A DNA stretch of 64,000 nucleotides from positions 267,771 to 331,770 of the forward strand of contig MNCI01002813.1 of the NCBI GenBank assembly GCA_015680685.1. Direction: 5' to 3'. The translations under genes and the position numbers were made by a program. The stretch is from Gnetum montanum (Eukaryota > Streptophyta > Gnetopsida > Gnetales > Gnetaceae). The notes beneath the pieces were generated by a model. The model saw nothing but the letters and a program-made list of their open reading frames with translations. It ran no database searches and had not been told where the DNA came from. Within the stretch, counting starts at the first letter, position 1; each line of letters begins with the position of its first letter. Below are positions 1 to 11,512 of the stretch, piece by piece.

Positions 1-130
1 ATGAAAGTGATTAAAGAAGAAGATGAGTTGAGAAAAAGGGAAAGTGTAGATTAAGACAACTAGGATTCTTCCTTTCGTAAAAGGAAAGTCCAATTCTATG
101 ACAATGAGGAGAAGACATTGATTGATAAAG

Positions 131-870
131 TGGTGCAATGAAAACCTTACCAATACAAAAATATTTTTCTCAAATATTAGCTAAGGTAGATAAAATGTGG
201 AACTCTTTAGATGAAAAGTTCCAAGCTACTCTAAAAATCACCAAGGAGACCAAAGAGCAAAGTAGAGATCATGATTGAAGGAGAAGGAAGAAAGCTAAAC
301 ATGCCCAATAAAAGGGTAAGGGCAAAGCTACTATAGTAGAAGAGGTTGTGGATTTTGAAATAGATGATGAGGATTTGACATTTGCCAATATGAAAATCCT
401 AAAATATGTTACCCTATAATGTCACACTTGCAGGAATCTGAGGTGTATACTCTAAATCCTAGATTAGCTAAAAGGAAAGCACCTAGAAGTTTGCCTTATC
501 CTCAAGGCAACTACAAGTAGTTCCATCAGCAAACTTATTATCTAAGTGGTGTTCCACCTTAACCTCATGAGTAGTACTAGTAGTGACAACACCTACAGTA
601 ATGGAGGATGCCACCACCAAGACTATAGTACCCTTACTAAGAGCTAGATCCATATGGGTACTATGTTCAAAAGCCCATTTCTCCATGTGACTCTTCTAGT
701 CATGCCTCATTCCAACACCACCACTACCCTCTTGAGTATTATAGAGCACGATCTCTAAGAGGGGAATCCCTATTTCCACACTACTCTCCTCATCCTTCTA
801 GACCTATACCTGCACCCTCAATTCAATTACCACCTACTCCATCCATACAGGTTGAATTCCAACCTAGCTA
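131..870 (+). pseudogene. E0 gag remnant
   Basis: A weak gag-like reading on + has charged, Lys/Glu-rich sequence followed by a Pro/Tyr/Gln-rich stretch (PYPQGNYK, HYSPHPSRPIPAPS). Such a linker is common between the gag core and protease of plant Ty3/gypsy elements. Stops are frequent and mostly TAG. No zinc knuckle was found. The assignment depends mainly on position upstream of protease and RT, and boundaries are approximate. Confidence 0.45.
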
Positions 871-1957
871 ATGAGTGACAAGTATCCATACACTCAACCA
901 TATGAATCACTAAGTATTCACACGTGATCCAGTCAAGTTCCATGGACTCTGTGTCTTCTAGTACACTAGCCTCTAGGAAGTGAACTTTCCCTAATAGTCA
1001 TTTTTTCTCTTCCCAATTACACTTGTGATATGTAGAGGTATTATTAAGTGTAATTGAGGCATATGATATTTATTATTTTATGTTTTATGTTGTAGGTGCT
1101 TAAAATAAAGAATGAAAGGAACGAAGTAATTTAATTGCAAATTTAATCTAACTAACTACACCTAAATAATCCTAACATAAGCATCCATTCCCACTTTCCA
1201 TATACATCTTGAAGACATATAATGTTGTTGGGTTACCAAACATCAAGCATTACTCAAATTACCAAGCATCATGCTCATACTCAAAGTGTTCATACTTATG
1301 TGCTTAATTAAACACTACTTAACCTAGCTTAGTTTATCCTAATTAATTATTTAATTACTTAAATCATTAAATAAAATTTTTGAAAACATTAAATGCATAA
1401 ATAAATAATTAATCTATTTCTAAGTGTTGCAAGGTTTATCAAAAGGCTCATCTTTATTGTCGTTCACACTACTATGCTTAGAAACATCAATGCTTAAATA
1501 AAGATCCATACACTTTCTAACTCCTATTGCAGGCACTCAGAAAAATATTCTAACTCTCAAATGACACAACTGCAAGATCTTTGCTACAACTATGACAAGA
1601 CTTCCCATAAACATGATGGCTAAGCATGTATAGACTTTATTGTGGAGTTGTGTTGATGGGACCTCATAAATGTAGCAAATACTATGTTGACACGACCTCG
1701 TCAATGAGGCAACACCATGTTGATAGGGGCCTATTAATGTGACACTTTGATGCTTCATCACTAGTCGAAATAAAGAAATTCCACAAGGGTTATTAATTGA
1801 GAGTTGACTCTCTAGCCAAGTGGTTCAGACAATAAAACTTCAAAAACAACCTTTCTTCTGAACCAACAATCCTACTAAGCCTTCACAAATACTTGTAGCT
1901 AATGATCCTACTTCTCCTTCACCCTTCAAAACACCACTCAAGATCCCTTTGAACTAA
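871..1957. other. gene-free stretch between E0 gag and protease
   Basis: An AT-rich stretch with no reading frame that I can match to a family. It may hold a decayed insertion or the non-coding gag-protease linker of E0. Nothing further is supported. Confidence 0.4.
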
Positions 1958-2571
1958 ATGCCTTTTAAAGTCCATACTGTAATTTTGACCCATGCAGTCA
2001 TAGATTGCATAAAGACTAGTTACCTTCCTAGGAAAAGATTTGATCCTGGGAGTCTCATAATTTACTTGCAAATCACTAAAAATGAGCCTTGTAAGGCTCT
2101 TCTAGACTCAAATTTTGGTATGAATTTGATCTCTCATGAAATGTACAAATCTTGGAACTTTCCTCCTCTTAAGAAGAGCAACATTCATCTTGAGTTAGCA
2201 TATCCATCACCATTCCATTGGAATTGGTAAAGAATATTGTGACCATTTTCTATGGGTGGTCCTATCCTATTGACATCCTAGTGATATGAGTAGATAATTG
2301 CAAGTGAGACTTTCCCATTATCATGGGAAAGACATGTTTGAGTAAAATTAATGTGCTAATGGGCATTAGAGATCTCTCCTTGAAGATTTTTAAGGAAAAT
2401 GACTTTAAAAAGATAGAGAGAAAGCATGTTCTATACATCACATACAATGACACAAGATGGCACTATATGAAGAAATTATGGATAGTTAAAAGTACAAAAT
2501 TTATAGTATGCAAGCAGTGTGCAGATGTCATGGAAATCCAAAGGTGCCTATACCTAGCAGCCACAAAATAG
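1958..2571 (+). pseudogene. E0 aspartic protease remnant
   Basis: The reading includes CKALLDSNFGMNLIS, which aligns to the retroviral-type aspartic protease pattern in which a Leu-Leu-Asp-Thr-Gly-Ala core is followed by hydrophobic residues. The Asp survives but the Thr-Gly has become Ser-Asn-Phe-Gly, so the active site is damaged. A later segment after a stop carries a second hydrophobic block. In a live element the protease would process Gag-Pol. It sits between the gag-like region and RT, as expected. Confidence 0.6.
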
Positions 2572-2779
2572 GAGGAAACCTAGTGACTAAAAGTTGAATC
2601 TTAAAGTAGTTCAATAATATGCATTGAACAAACTAAGATCCTAACAAGTGCCTATGTTGAAGGCATGGATAGAATCAAGCAAGTTCATCACCAAATCTTC
2701 AATGAACATGATGACACTAATTGGGAAGAGTTGGAAATCCCTTAGAGGTTTAAATAGGAGCCACTTAAGTTAAAAATTC

Positions 2780-3770
2780 TACTGGTTAGAATAATATATG
2801 CTTTTTTGAATAATGGGAAGCTATTCATTATCAATGCTAAGCTTGCTCCTAAATAGAAAAAGAAACTATTGGAGGTTATCAACAGATGGCCAATAGCCTT
2901 TGCTTGGTCATATTACAAGTTAATTGGAATTGATCAAAGGATATGCCAACAAAAAATTTACATAGATTCCTCCATTAAACCAAAGTAGCAGCTGCAAACA
3001 ATAGTTGAACTCTATCACATTGCAAAGAGTGAGTGGGTTAAACCACTTGTGATAGTGCTAAAGAAAGGTGGTAAGTGAAGGGCCTATATCAATTTTAGGC
3101 TACTGAATATGGCGACATATAAGAACCATTTTCCATTTTCATTTGTGGACTAGGTGTTGGATGTCATTTCTAGGTATTGTTATTACAACTTTTTGGATGA
3201 TTCTAGTGACTATAATCAAATTCAAATAGCACCAAATGATTAGGTCAAAACTACATTCATGAATCCTAGGGAACTTTTGCTTATAGAAAGATGCCATTTG
3301 GCCTATGCAATTTCCATGTTACATTACAATGCCTTGTCTTAAGCATATTCCAATAGCAAATTGGTAGCAAGATGGAAGTCTTAATGGATGACTTCTCCAT
3401 ATATGGGGTTGCATTTGAGCAAGCCCTGGACTATCTTGAGAAAGTGTTGAAAAGGTGCATGGAGATAACCTTAGGCTCAACTAGCAAGAAAAGTCACTTG
3501 ATGATGTAGGATGGAATTATTTTGGGACATAGAATATCACAAAAAGGAGTTAATGTGGACCCTGAAAAAATAAGGACCATCCAAGGAATTACTAGAAAAC
3601 TTGAAATAATTAAAGATGTGAGGCCATTCTTTGGTCACACTAGCTACTATTGCCACTTCATCAAGAATTTCTCTAATATTTCCAAACCATTAGTGCAGCT
3701 AACAAAAAAGGATGCTTTGTTCATCTAGACCAAGTAATGCAAGCATGCATTCTAGAAGCTCAAGCAAATG
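2780..3770 (+). pseudogene. E0 reverse transcriptase remnant
   Basis: Several frames together give most Ty3-type RT blocks in order: an N-terminal FAWSY...GID block near 2900, EWVKPLVIVLKKGG near 3030, YKNHFPFSFVD near 3120, YNQIQIAP near 3215, and the catalytic box LMDDFSIYG near 3385. It ends with GHRIS, VDPEKI and FIKNFSNISKPL blocks at 3522-3728. The catalytic Asp pair is kept, but there are at least two frameshifts and many TAG stops, most at positions where relatives have Gln or Trp. RT would copy genomic RNA into DNA; this copy cannot make a full protein. Confidence 0.8.
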
Positions 3771-3789
3771 CTTGTGGAAACTTCAATTC

Positions 3790-4210
3790 TATGAGTACCT
3801 GACTAGTTTAGATCCTTTTACATCATCACAAATGCATCAAGTTATGCTTTGGGGATCATGCTCACAAAGCTAAATGATCAAAAACATCCTTATTATATCC
3901 ACTGTGTGAGTAGACAAATTGTGGATGCATATCTAAATTATACCACCATAGAGAAAGAACTAATGACAATGATGTATGCCTTAGAAAAATTCCAATAGTA
4001 TGTTCTTTGGTACAAGGTGTTTGTGCACATAGATCATAGTGCAATCTAGTTCTTGATGAATAAGACAATAGTAAGACCTAGTGTTATATAATGGATGTTG
4101 ATCTTGCAAAAGTTCAATATAAAAATGGTAGATTGAAAGGGGACTAAGCATTTGGTCAATGGTCACTTGTCTTGATTGAGATGGGATAGCAAAGAGGAGA
4201 ACATCCTACT
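3790..4210 (+). pseudogene. E0 RNase H remnant
   Basis: Reading on + gives FYIITNASSYALGIML, then a YYIHCVSRQ block, TIEKELMTMMYALEKF, and a VHIDHSAI block followed by LMNK. This is the order of the Ty3/gypsy RNase H: first Asp (here Asn), the invariant Glu in the EKEL motif, then the Asp of the HIDH motif. The first catalytic Asp has become Asn. It directly follows RT and precedes integrase. Confidence 0.75.
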
Positions 4211-4374
4211 TTTAGATTAGTTTCCTAATGAACTCTTCTTTGTTGAAGCTATAATTGAATAATTACCCACTAAAACCAAATGGTATGATGCCATTCCCAC
4301 CTACCTTCTTACTCAAGAGATGCCATAGGAGTGGGACAACAAGAAGAAACAATAGTTTCTTCACCAGGAAAAAC

Positions 4375-5260
4375 ACTTCATGGAAATCAGTGGACACCTT
4401 TACAAGGTGTGCACTAATGCCCTAGTTTGTTGGTGCATTCCTGATGCTGATCAACTATGTGTTCTTAAAGATGCTCATGAGGACACTTGTCGGGAACATT
4501 ATTCTGGAAGACATATGACCATTAGGATCCTAATGGTAGGTTATTATTGGCCAAAAATTTTCAAGGATGCCCACCACTTCATCCTTTCTTGTGAACACTG
4601 CCAATGTGATGGTGGGATAACCACTTGTATAGAGGTGCCTCAAAAATGGATCCAACCAATAGAGTCCTTCAATATTTGGGGCATTAACTTCAAGGGTCCC
4701 ATCACACTCATGTCTAATGGAAAATCATAAATCATAGTAGCTATTGACTACTGCACCAAATGGATAGAAGCTATGGCTATCACCGATTACACATCTTCCA
4801 CAATGACTTAGTTTATTCAATAACATGTGGTAAATAGGTTTGGGGTGCCATGTACACTTATTTCTAATAATGAAACTCACTTTAGATGAACCACCTTTTG
4901 AAAGCTCATGTAGTGCTTTGGGGTTGAACTTAAACTAACAACACCCTACCATCCCAAGCTAATATTTAAGTGAAAGTTATGAATAGAAAGATTAAAAAGA
5001 TACTAACAATAATAGTTAGTAGATATAGAAAGGATTAGAGCACAAAACTCAATGATTTCCTTTGGACCTACTACTCCACTTGAAAGCTTCCTATAGCAAA
5101 CTCTCCCTATGAGCTTATGTACAAAAAACTACCAAATTTTCCCATCCAAGCATAGCTCCATATATTCAAAAGCCTATGACCTTAGAATTAAGAAAGTAAA
5201 ATTTCAACCAAGAGATAAGGTCTTATATTGGAATTCCAAATATGTACCACAATGAACTAA
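4375..5260 (+). pseudogene. E0 integrase remnant
   Basis: An open stretch at 4380-4730 carries the HHCC zinc domain: two His in the HYSGRHMT segment, then YYWPKIFKDAH, then CEHC. The catalytic core begins with WGINF (relatives have WGIDF, so the first Asp is lost), continues with AIDYCTKWIEA, and reaches NRFGVPCTLISNNETHF, where the second Asp is also replaced. A PYELMYKKLP block after the core fits the C-terminal part. The protein would insert element DNA; here the triad is broken. Confidence 0.8.
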
Positions 5261-5520
5261 GTTTTAAACATTATGGGAGGAGCTTTACATTATCTGTGAA
5301 ACCTTTCCCTCTAGGACCATGTTAATATACAAACCTAAAATGCCAAATAAAAAGTTGCTACTCAACATACAACAAATAAATCATTTTCAAGAACCTAAGA
5401 GTGATAATGACAACAACACCCCATTGGATGAACAAGCATTCTCAACTTTTTGGATCTCCTCCTTCCAACCTAGTCATGGGATAAATAACCATCCATGCTA
5501 ATCAAATAATGTGGCTCCTC

Positions 5521-7414
5521 ATTTTCTTCATTTTTTCTATCTTTCACCATTTTTTACATCATTTTAGTATGTTTTTCTTTTTCTTTAATATTTTACAATT
5601 TCTTTTATATTTTACTTTATTTGGTTTGTGTTTTTCTTATGTTTTCCTATATTTTCACTAGGACCAAGTGCAATTATAGGTACTAATTAATGGTGGTTTG
5701 TACTACAATGTTATTTAATTGCCAATGTCTAGATTCTATCTTTGAATTTTGATGTTGATGACTAAGATATGGCTTCTTTTCATGATAATAGATAGTGATT
5801 TCACATCATCCACTAATCCATAACACTCTATGGTGTTTCCTCATTTTTGAAGTATGAGGTCCCTTCTTAAATGAAACATTTAACAAATTTATGACCTTGA
5901 TATTTTTCAAACATGGGAAGGACTAAATGGATAGAAAAGATGTTACTTTAAGGAGATTTAACACTGTTTATACTTTCCTACCCTCTTAGGTGCATCAATA
6001 TTTTCATGGATATTTTCCATTTCTACGTTGACCAATAACATGAAGCTAAAGTATTTGCATGGTGTGGTTCTTATCCAAAAATGGAAAACTTAAAAATAAA
6101 AATAATGGAAATTCAAAGTACATCCCTTATTCTCAATAATAGGCTACAAACACTGGTTATGGGACTAGAAAGGAAAGTTACCCATGCCTGAAGGTCCCCT
6201 CTAACTAAGGCCCTTCTCACTTCCTACTTCTCTTTTCTCATTTTTTTTGGAATAGTGATTAATTTTTGGGGATATTCTTGTTCCTTGGAGGATGGACAAG
6301 TCTCTAAGTGTTAATGCAAATTCATTGAAAGTGGATGATTTTAATTCGGACTAAGGATCAACATTATTAGGTTATTTTAACCACAAAATCCACAAGGGAC
6401 TTAATGTGATCACAATATGGAACTCTATTCCATACTCTCTCTAATCTGCCTATGATCTCTGTCACTCACCTAACTACCATTTCTCATGTTTGTTTAGTAT
6501 CCTAGTTTGATATGGTCAAAATTTCATGGTGGTTTCTTTGGTGATTTGGTGCTTAACTACCATAACCATTAATAAGCCATGGGATTCACAAACTCCTTAG
6601 TTTAAGGGCATGCAAGGACATTAAGGGGATGAGCCTACTATGGGGAGGATCCACTTGCATATTTCCTAGTTGGATTTGTTAAGTTCCTCATCCCTTTGAT
6701 ATTTTTGCAATCAAATCTCTCATGCTCCACATCAGTTGCATCCAGTAGTTCACTCCTTCATTAATTTTCTCCAAGGTAAATCTCTTATTTTGTGAATTAT
6801 CAATATCTCTTCACATATTTCATCATGTTCTAGACTTCTTTGGGTTCCTCTAAACTCCAATATTATTAAAAGATTCCTTATTTTTCTTCATTTTTTAAAG
6901 TGCAAAAATTATTTGTTAATGACTATGTCAATGTGGCCCCATCAATGCAATCTCATCAATGCAACATAAAAACACTATATATATTGGGCCACACTTTGTC
7001 ATTTTTGCATATTTCTTCAAAATGAATGAGGAGGTTTTTTTTTATTTCAAGAGCTAATATCCTTGTAAAGCTCATATCTTGCTAACTGCTTATTAGGTTA
7101 ATCCTATTTCTTAGTCCTACAACTACTAGAGTTGAGCTCTGCATTGTGGGGACCACAAACCTTAGGTTTTTGATGATTTTTTCTGAAATTTTTCTAACTT
7201 TCATAAAAAATTAACTAATAAAATACCATTAAAATTATTAATTCATCAAAGCTAAACCTTCCCAAAGAACTCCAGTAGTGATTTTAAAAAATAATATTAA
7301 AATAATTAATCTAAGATGATCATAACTTAGCCAAAGTGTAACAAGAAAAACAAGACAAGGTACCTAAATGTTATATGTTATGCATCAAATGCTAATCCTT
7401 GGTTATGTTGTGAT
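5521..7414. other. gene-free AT-rich stretch between E0 and E1
   Basis: No coding region is recognised. The stretch begins with T-rich sequence just after the E0 pol remnant and probably includes the untranslated 3' part of E0 and perhaps its 3' LTR, but no paired LTR exists in the window to prove it. Confidence 0.4.
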
Positions 7415-8559
7415 TGTGGATCATTGAACTTAAAAGGAGGGGAGGGGTGAATAAGTTCCCTAAATAAAAAATTAAATGAAAAAAGCACTAAATTTAATCT
7501 AGTTCCCCAAATTGGGTAGTCCACACATGGAGAGTAGATCACAAGTACACCTTTGGACATTGTTGCTCTTAAAATGTGGTTGAAGGATCCACACCGTGTA
7601 TAGTCATCAAACCCTACTTCAGAGTGTTGTATCACAACATCAATCACTCAACCGATCAAGGTTCCATAAATCTTGAAAATGTGGTTTCAAGGATTTTAGA
7701 ACCTTTACAATCTTGAACTCCACATCAGAGTGTGGTACTACAACACCAACAACTTAATCCCATAAGATCCTGACAAGCTTATGCACATCAACCCTATAGA
7801 GCAACCAGAATAATAATTACAAGGAATAATTGTAACTCAATTTTCTAATCCTTGGACAATGAGGTACAACACACTTTATAAAGCCAAAAATAATTAGACA
7901 ATGAGGAGCAATAGAGAATGCAATTGTACAATTAATACAACAATGCTTGCTCATTTTCCAATGCACATGAAGTCTTCTTATAGCTACTATGTTTCTAAAT
8001 CCTTCTTAATATTTGTGCAATGACTATCTAACAATCACTAACGGTCATGGTAGAAGTCTTTCTAATGCCTAAGACATCTCTCTAGATTTGCCTTTAAATT
8101 TGGAAAGATGTATTTGTTTCCTAAAATATGTCTTTCTAAAGTATCTACTCTAGAAGACATCTTGGTCTTGTTGATGATGTCTTTCTAGACTTGGTCTACA
8201 ATTTGTAAAGATGACTCTCCCTTGTGAAAGAACTCTTTATCTAAGAAATATGTCTTGCTATTTCTAAATACATCTCTATCTAAGTTCTCTCCAAATCTAC
8301 CAAGACATTTTTTCTTTTGTAGAGACATCTTTCTTCACTTTCTCTTGCATGATGAATGCATCATTCCTTGTCTACAACCTTGATCTTCCATATGCTTTAA
8401 TGATGTCCAATTTTCTTATATCAGATCATGTCCTTATCCATATTCTTTGGATGTTCATTTGAAGACATGTGAATGACCTCCTCTTATAAGCTCTAGGATA
8501 GTTCGTTCCTTGTCCTCTTTAGCTGATCTTGGTTTCTCATGTACGTAGTCCTACAAACA
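7415..8559 (-). repeat. E1 3' LTR
   Basis: This stretch is collinear with 29665-29934 joined to 31713-32584. Shared landmarks are the tgtggatc-ttgaactta edge, a block with caacaacttaatccca, a run of short aagacatct-like motifs, and the ggatagttcg / gtccttttta edge near the other end. It ends with CA on + (TG on -). E2 is inserted only a few bases beyond it, in E1 internal sequence. Confidence 0.85.
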
Positions 8560-8563
8560 TAAC
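8559..8563. repeat. E2 target-site duplication, left
   Basis: The pentamer ataac abuts the TG end of the E2 left LTR and is repeated exactly after its right LTR. A perfect 5-bp duplication is the standard signature of integrase-mediated LTR element insertion. Confidence 0.9.
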
Positions 8564-9965
8564 TGTAACGATGGAAAACATCAGTCGCTAGAAATACCGA
8601 ACAAAAGTCCATGTACACAATTCTAACCCTAGATCCGTGTGAGGACCATGCTAGAGACAAAAAAAATCCAAGGTGCCCTGAACGGTCTTGTCGATCAGAT
8701 AGGGACTTATTTAATTAGTAAAGTGTTTGGTAATAATTTGATGGAAAAATGAAGATTCTTTATAAGGCGATGCAATGTTGTTAATCCAAAAAGCAATTGA
8801 AGACAATGCAAATGATTTAGATGAGATTGCCAAATCCGTATAACTAGGATGCAAGGGATCAGATTTGGTAGAGAATACGATCACAAGATCTAGGATTTAA
8901 TTTACGAAAAGCAATATGTTTGATACAATAATTTCAGGCGGGCTTCGGTTTGGACGAAGCACATGCCAGCAACAAGAAATTTATCTAAAGATGAAAAAAT
9001 CAAGGATCAATCTACCTTGATCTAGCCAATCTGGGCACAAGGAAGTTAGACCTAGGGGAGAATATCTAGTAGCTAATTGTTTCTAATCGAGAGTTCTTGC
9101 CAATCGCCTTTGATGTTCTCATGATCACTGATTCTCTTTTGCTCTTTTGCCAACCTTAAAGAAAAAAATTTTCCAACCCCTTTGATCTTCATCAACTAGA
9201 GCATTTATAAGGTTAGGGTCAAGAGAAAAATGTGGTTTAAGTGACGCATGTCTTGAACTCATAAAATGCAATTGACTCAATGTGTTTTCATTGAAGCTTA
9301 CAACGCTATGCTGTGTATCGTATCGTAAACTACCCTCATGTGGGCTTTGGAAACATATTGTCCTTTGATTATGCTATAATACACTAGAGAGCATATTTTG
9401 GTGTATGAACACTGATGTATGAATTGTGCTTGTCATTACTTGAATTACGTTGCATTACACTAAATTATGCATCATAGCGTAATTCAGTGTAAAATAACGA
9501 AACTGCAAAAGTTGAAGTATTGTTGCCATGCTTCCTTTATTTCTATCTCTTTCAGGAATTTTACTATGCTACACTACGTAAAGCAACGTAATGGGCCCCT
9601 TAACCAGGAAAGAAAACTTGCTAAAACACACGTCATGCTGCAGATCGTTGCTTAGTCCTTGAGATTTTTATTGGGCTGTCAATATATTACATGTTTGTCA
9701 TCCTTGATGCTGCAGTGGAATGTCTTTGATATTACACTATGCTACGTAGCATTATGCTATGTTGTGTAATGTAGCATAATATGTTAAATGTTGAGATTTT
9801 GAAAGATGGAAAATTCATGAAGTGAAAGTCTTACCACCGTGCACTTATTGTTTTGTTTTGTCTCATGAAGTTCATCTATACTGTGTTGTGCCTTGTCACG
9901 ACTTCTTGCTTGGGTCGCTAGATTTTTTTACTTGGTCGAGGCTTCAAAAATTTTATGGTGTTTCA
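8564..9965 (-). repeat. E2 3' LTR
   Basis: Pairs with 24467-25855 in the same orientation; edges are tgtaa and tttca on +. On - it holds a TATA-like tataaat at 9203-9209. The stretch at 9290-9780 is rich in partly palindromic motifs based on tacgctac and gtagcgta, which recur in the other Tat LTRs here. Divergence from its partner is mostly transitions. Confidence 0.9.
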
Positions 9966-9978
9966 ATGGCCCCTCTTT
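9966..9978 (-). promoter_or_regulatory. E2 polypurine tract
   Basis: On - this reads aaagaggggccat directly before the 3' LTR. E3 has the same tract at the same place. It would prime plus-strand DNA synthesis. Confidence 0.8.
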
Positions 9979-11512
9979 GTTGACGTTTAGAGGGCTTTCC
10001 CGAATGATGTCGACAAAGAATACGAATGAACAAAGAGGTAAAGGCACCAACAACGTCTGTTAGAGATTGCTCAAATGTTACTTTGCCAAACCTGGGAGTG
10101 CCAAGGTAGGTTAGGGAAGGAAGCATAGAAGGGATTTTACAAGAGTAAAAGGAAGGAGGTTCAGTGAAGACTCAAGCATGTGAATATGAAACTTTTGCAA
10201 ACAAGTTGTAGCATCCTTCTACGAATGTATTTGCAAGAGGTTACGTTGTCATACTGTATATGGAGGGCTTGCGTGGATGAGTTGTGTTACACCCGTGTGA
10301 CCTGGATGAGCTGTTTTACATCCATTTTTTTAAACTTTGATCCTTTTTTTAATTAGATTCCACTTAGGCGAGTTGCGTTACGCTAGTTCATGGACATGAA
10401 GATGCAAAAGAGTGTTGCTTGAATATTCATGCTCTGTAAAAGCAAGGAAAAAGGTAACAATGGTCATGAGGACAAAGGAATGGGAAAATGAAATAATGGA
10501 TCGAATGGAGGGAGAGGTAGGATTTTCACTCATAGGTGGCTAGGCTAGTTTGAGCAATCGCTTCGAGATGCTATGATACCTTACTTGCTAATGAATGCAC
10601 TCTCGATCAATGCTATCATAGCAAGTAACCTCTAAAACATAACAAAGAGCAGAGCATAGAAGCAATCGTCCTAATCACTAAGGAGGGAGGCTATTGAAAC
10701 AAGCACCATCCAAAGCAAAAAGGAGAGCATAGACCATGAAATAGGGACCATGATGGGGAGCAAGTGTCCCAATGTTGGTGCTGTGGTTCATGAAACTGTC
10801 ATTGACAACCAGATTCATGTTGCCTCAATGATTGGGCAAAGAACAAGTTCGATGAATCTACTAGGTTGGAGTTTAGTGACGATGATGGATGGAGGTCGCT
10901 GAGACTGTAGACGATCGTAGTTTCTTCATGGCCCCAAGCAATGAAATTGATCCTAGGAGGTGTAGCTACAAAGAGGCCGTTGTAGCAACATCTCCAAGGG
11001 ATCAGTAGTATGCCTTTCGACATGTCTGAGGAATCAGCAAAATGCTGGCGGGGTAACAACGTTGTGTCTATCCCAACGCCTTACCTATTCTATCTGGTAG
11101 GAATGCTGTGCAAGAATGACCATGCTCGCTTGCTTCATGGAATTCTTGGCTGATTCCATTTTTGAGTCCTGGTTGATTATCGTTGCTGGTTTTAAGCCTC
11201 AATAGGCCGTGGTCCCAGTTTAACATTTGGGCAGACTGCAAGATCTATTTTATGGTCCCAGCGGACCATGCTGTGGGTGTAAGTTTTATGTCATGACCTA
11301 GGGAAAAGTATGTGCTAATTTAGCATCTCAGCAGACGTATGCTTACCTTTCCAGTTTCACGTCATGGTGGATGGTCAAAAATTTTTCTAGTTTAGCATCT
11401 TGGTGGACGTGTGCAAGAAGTGCCAGTTTTACATCGTAGCGAATGTGTACAACTTTGCCAATTTTACGTCATAGAAGATTTTTATTACCTTGTGTTTGTG
11501 CCGAGTTGATGC
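9979..11512 (-). other. E2 spacer between integrase and 3' LTR
   Basis: No family is recognised in 1.5 kb. Two parts stand out. Near the integrase (about 11180-11480) are repeated units that, on -, contain the phrase taaaactggc or taaactagc next to gtccgc or gtctgc. Further on (about 10640-11060) lies sequence conserved with E3 at 49450-49864, sharing for instance cctcagacatg and ggcatactact. A short reading there is similar between the two copies but too broken to call a gene. Confidence 0.6.

Larger units (their letters stand above)
1..5520 (+). mobile_element. E0: decayed Ty3/gypsy retrotransposon, Athila-like, 5' end outside window
   Basis: Remnants of gag, protease, reverse transcriptase, RNase H and integrase follow each other on the + strand in the canonical Ty3/gypsy order. 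Every domain carries stops and frameshifts, so the element is dead. The RT wording (LMDDFSIYG, then a GHRIS block and a SYYCHFIKNFS block) and the integrase start (YYWPKIFKDAHHF) resemble the Athila branch; this is from remembered family patterns, so lineage is less certain than superfamily. No LTR could be defined at either end: the 5' end lies before the window and the 3' LTR was not recognised in 5520-7414. It shows no antisense gene, unlike the three Tat elements further on. Confidence 0.8.

Noticed and set aside
483-686. Minus-strand open frame in the E0 gag region
   Set aside because: Antisense shadow of the Pro/Tyr-rich gag linker.
7378-7647. Open frame within the E1 3' LTR on -
   Set aside because: LTR sequence; the similar frame at 29660-29863 is the same LTR edge, not a gene.
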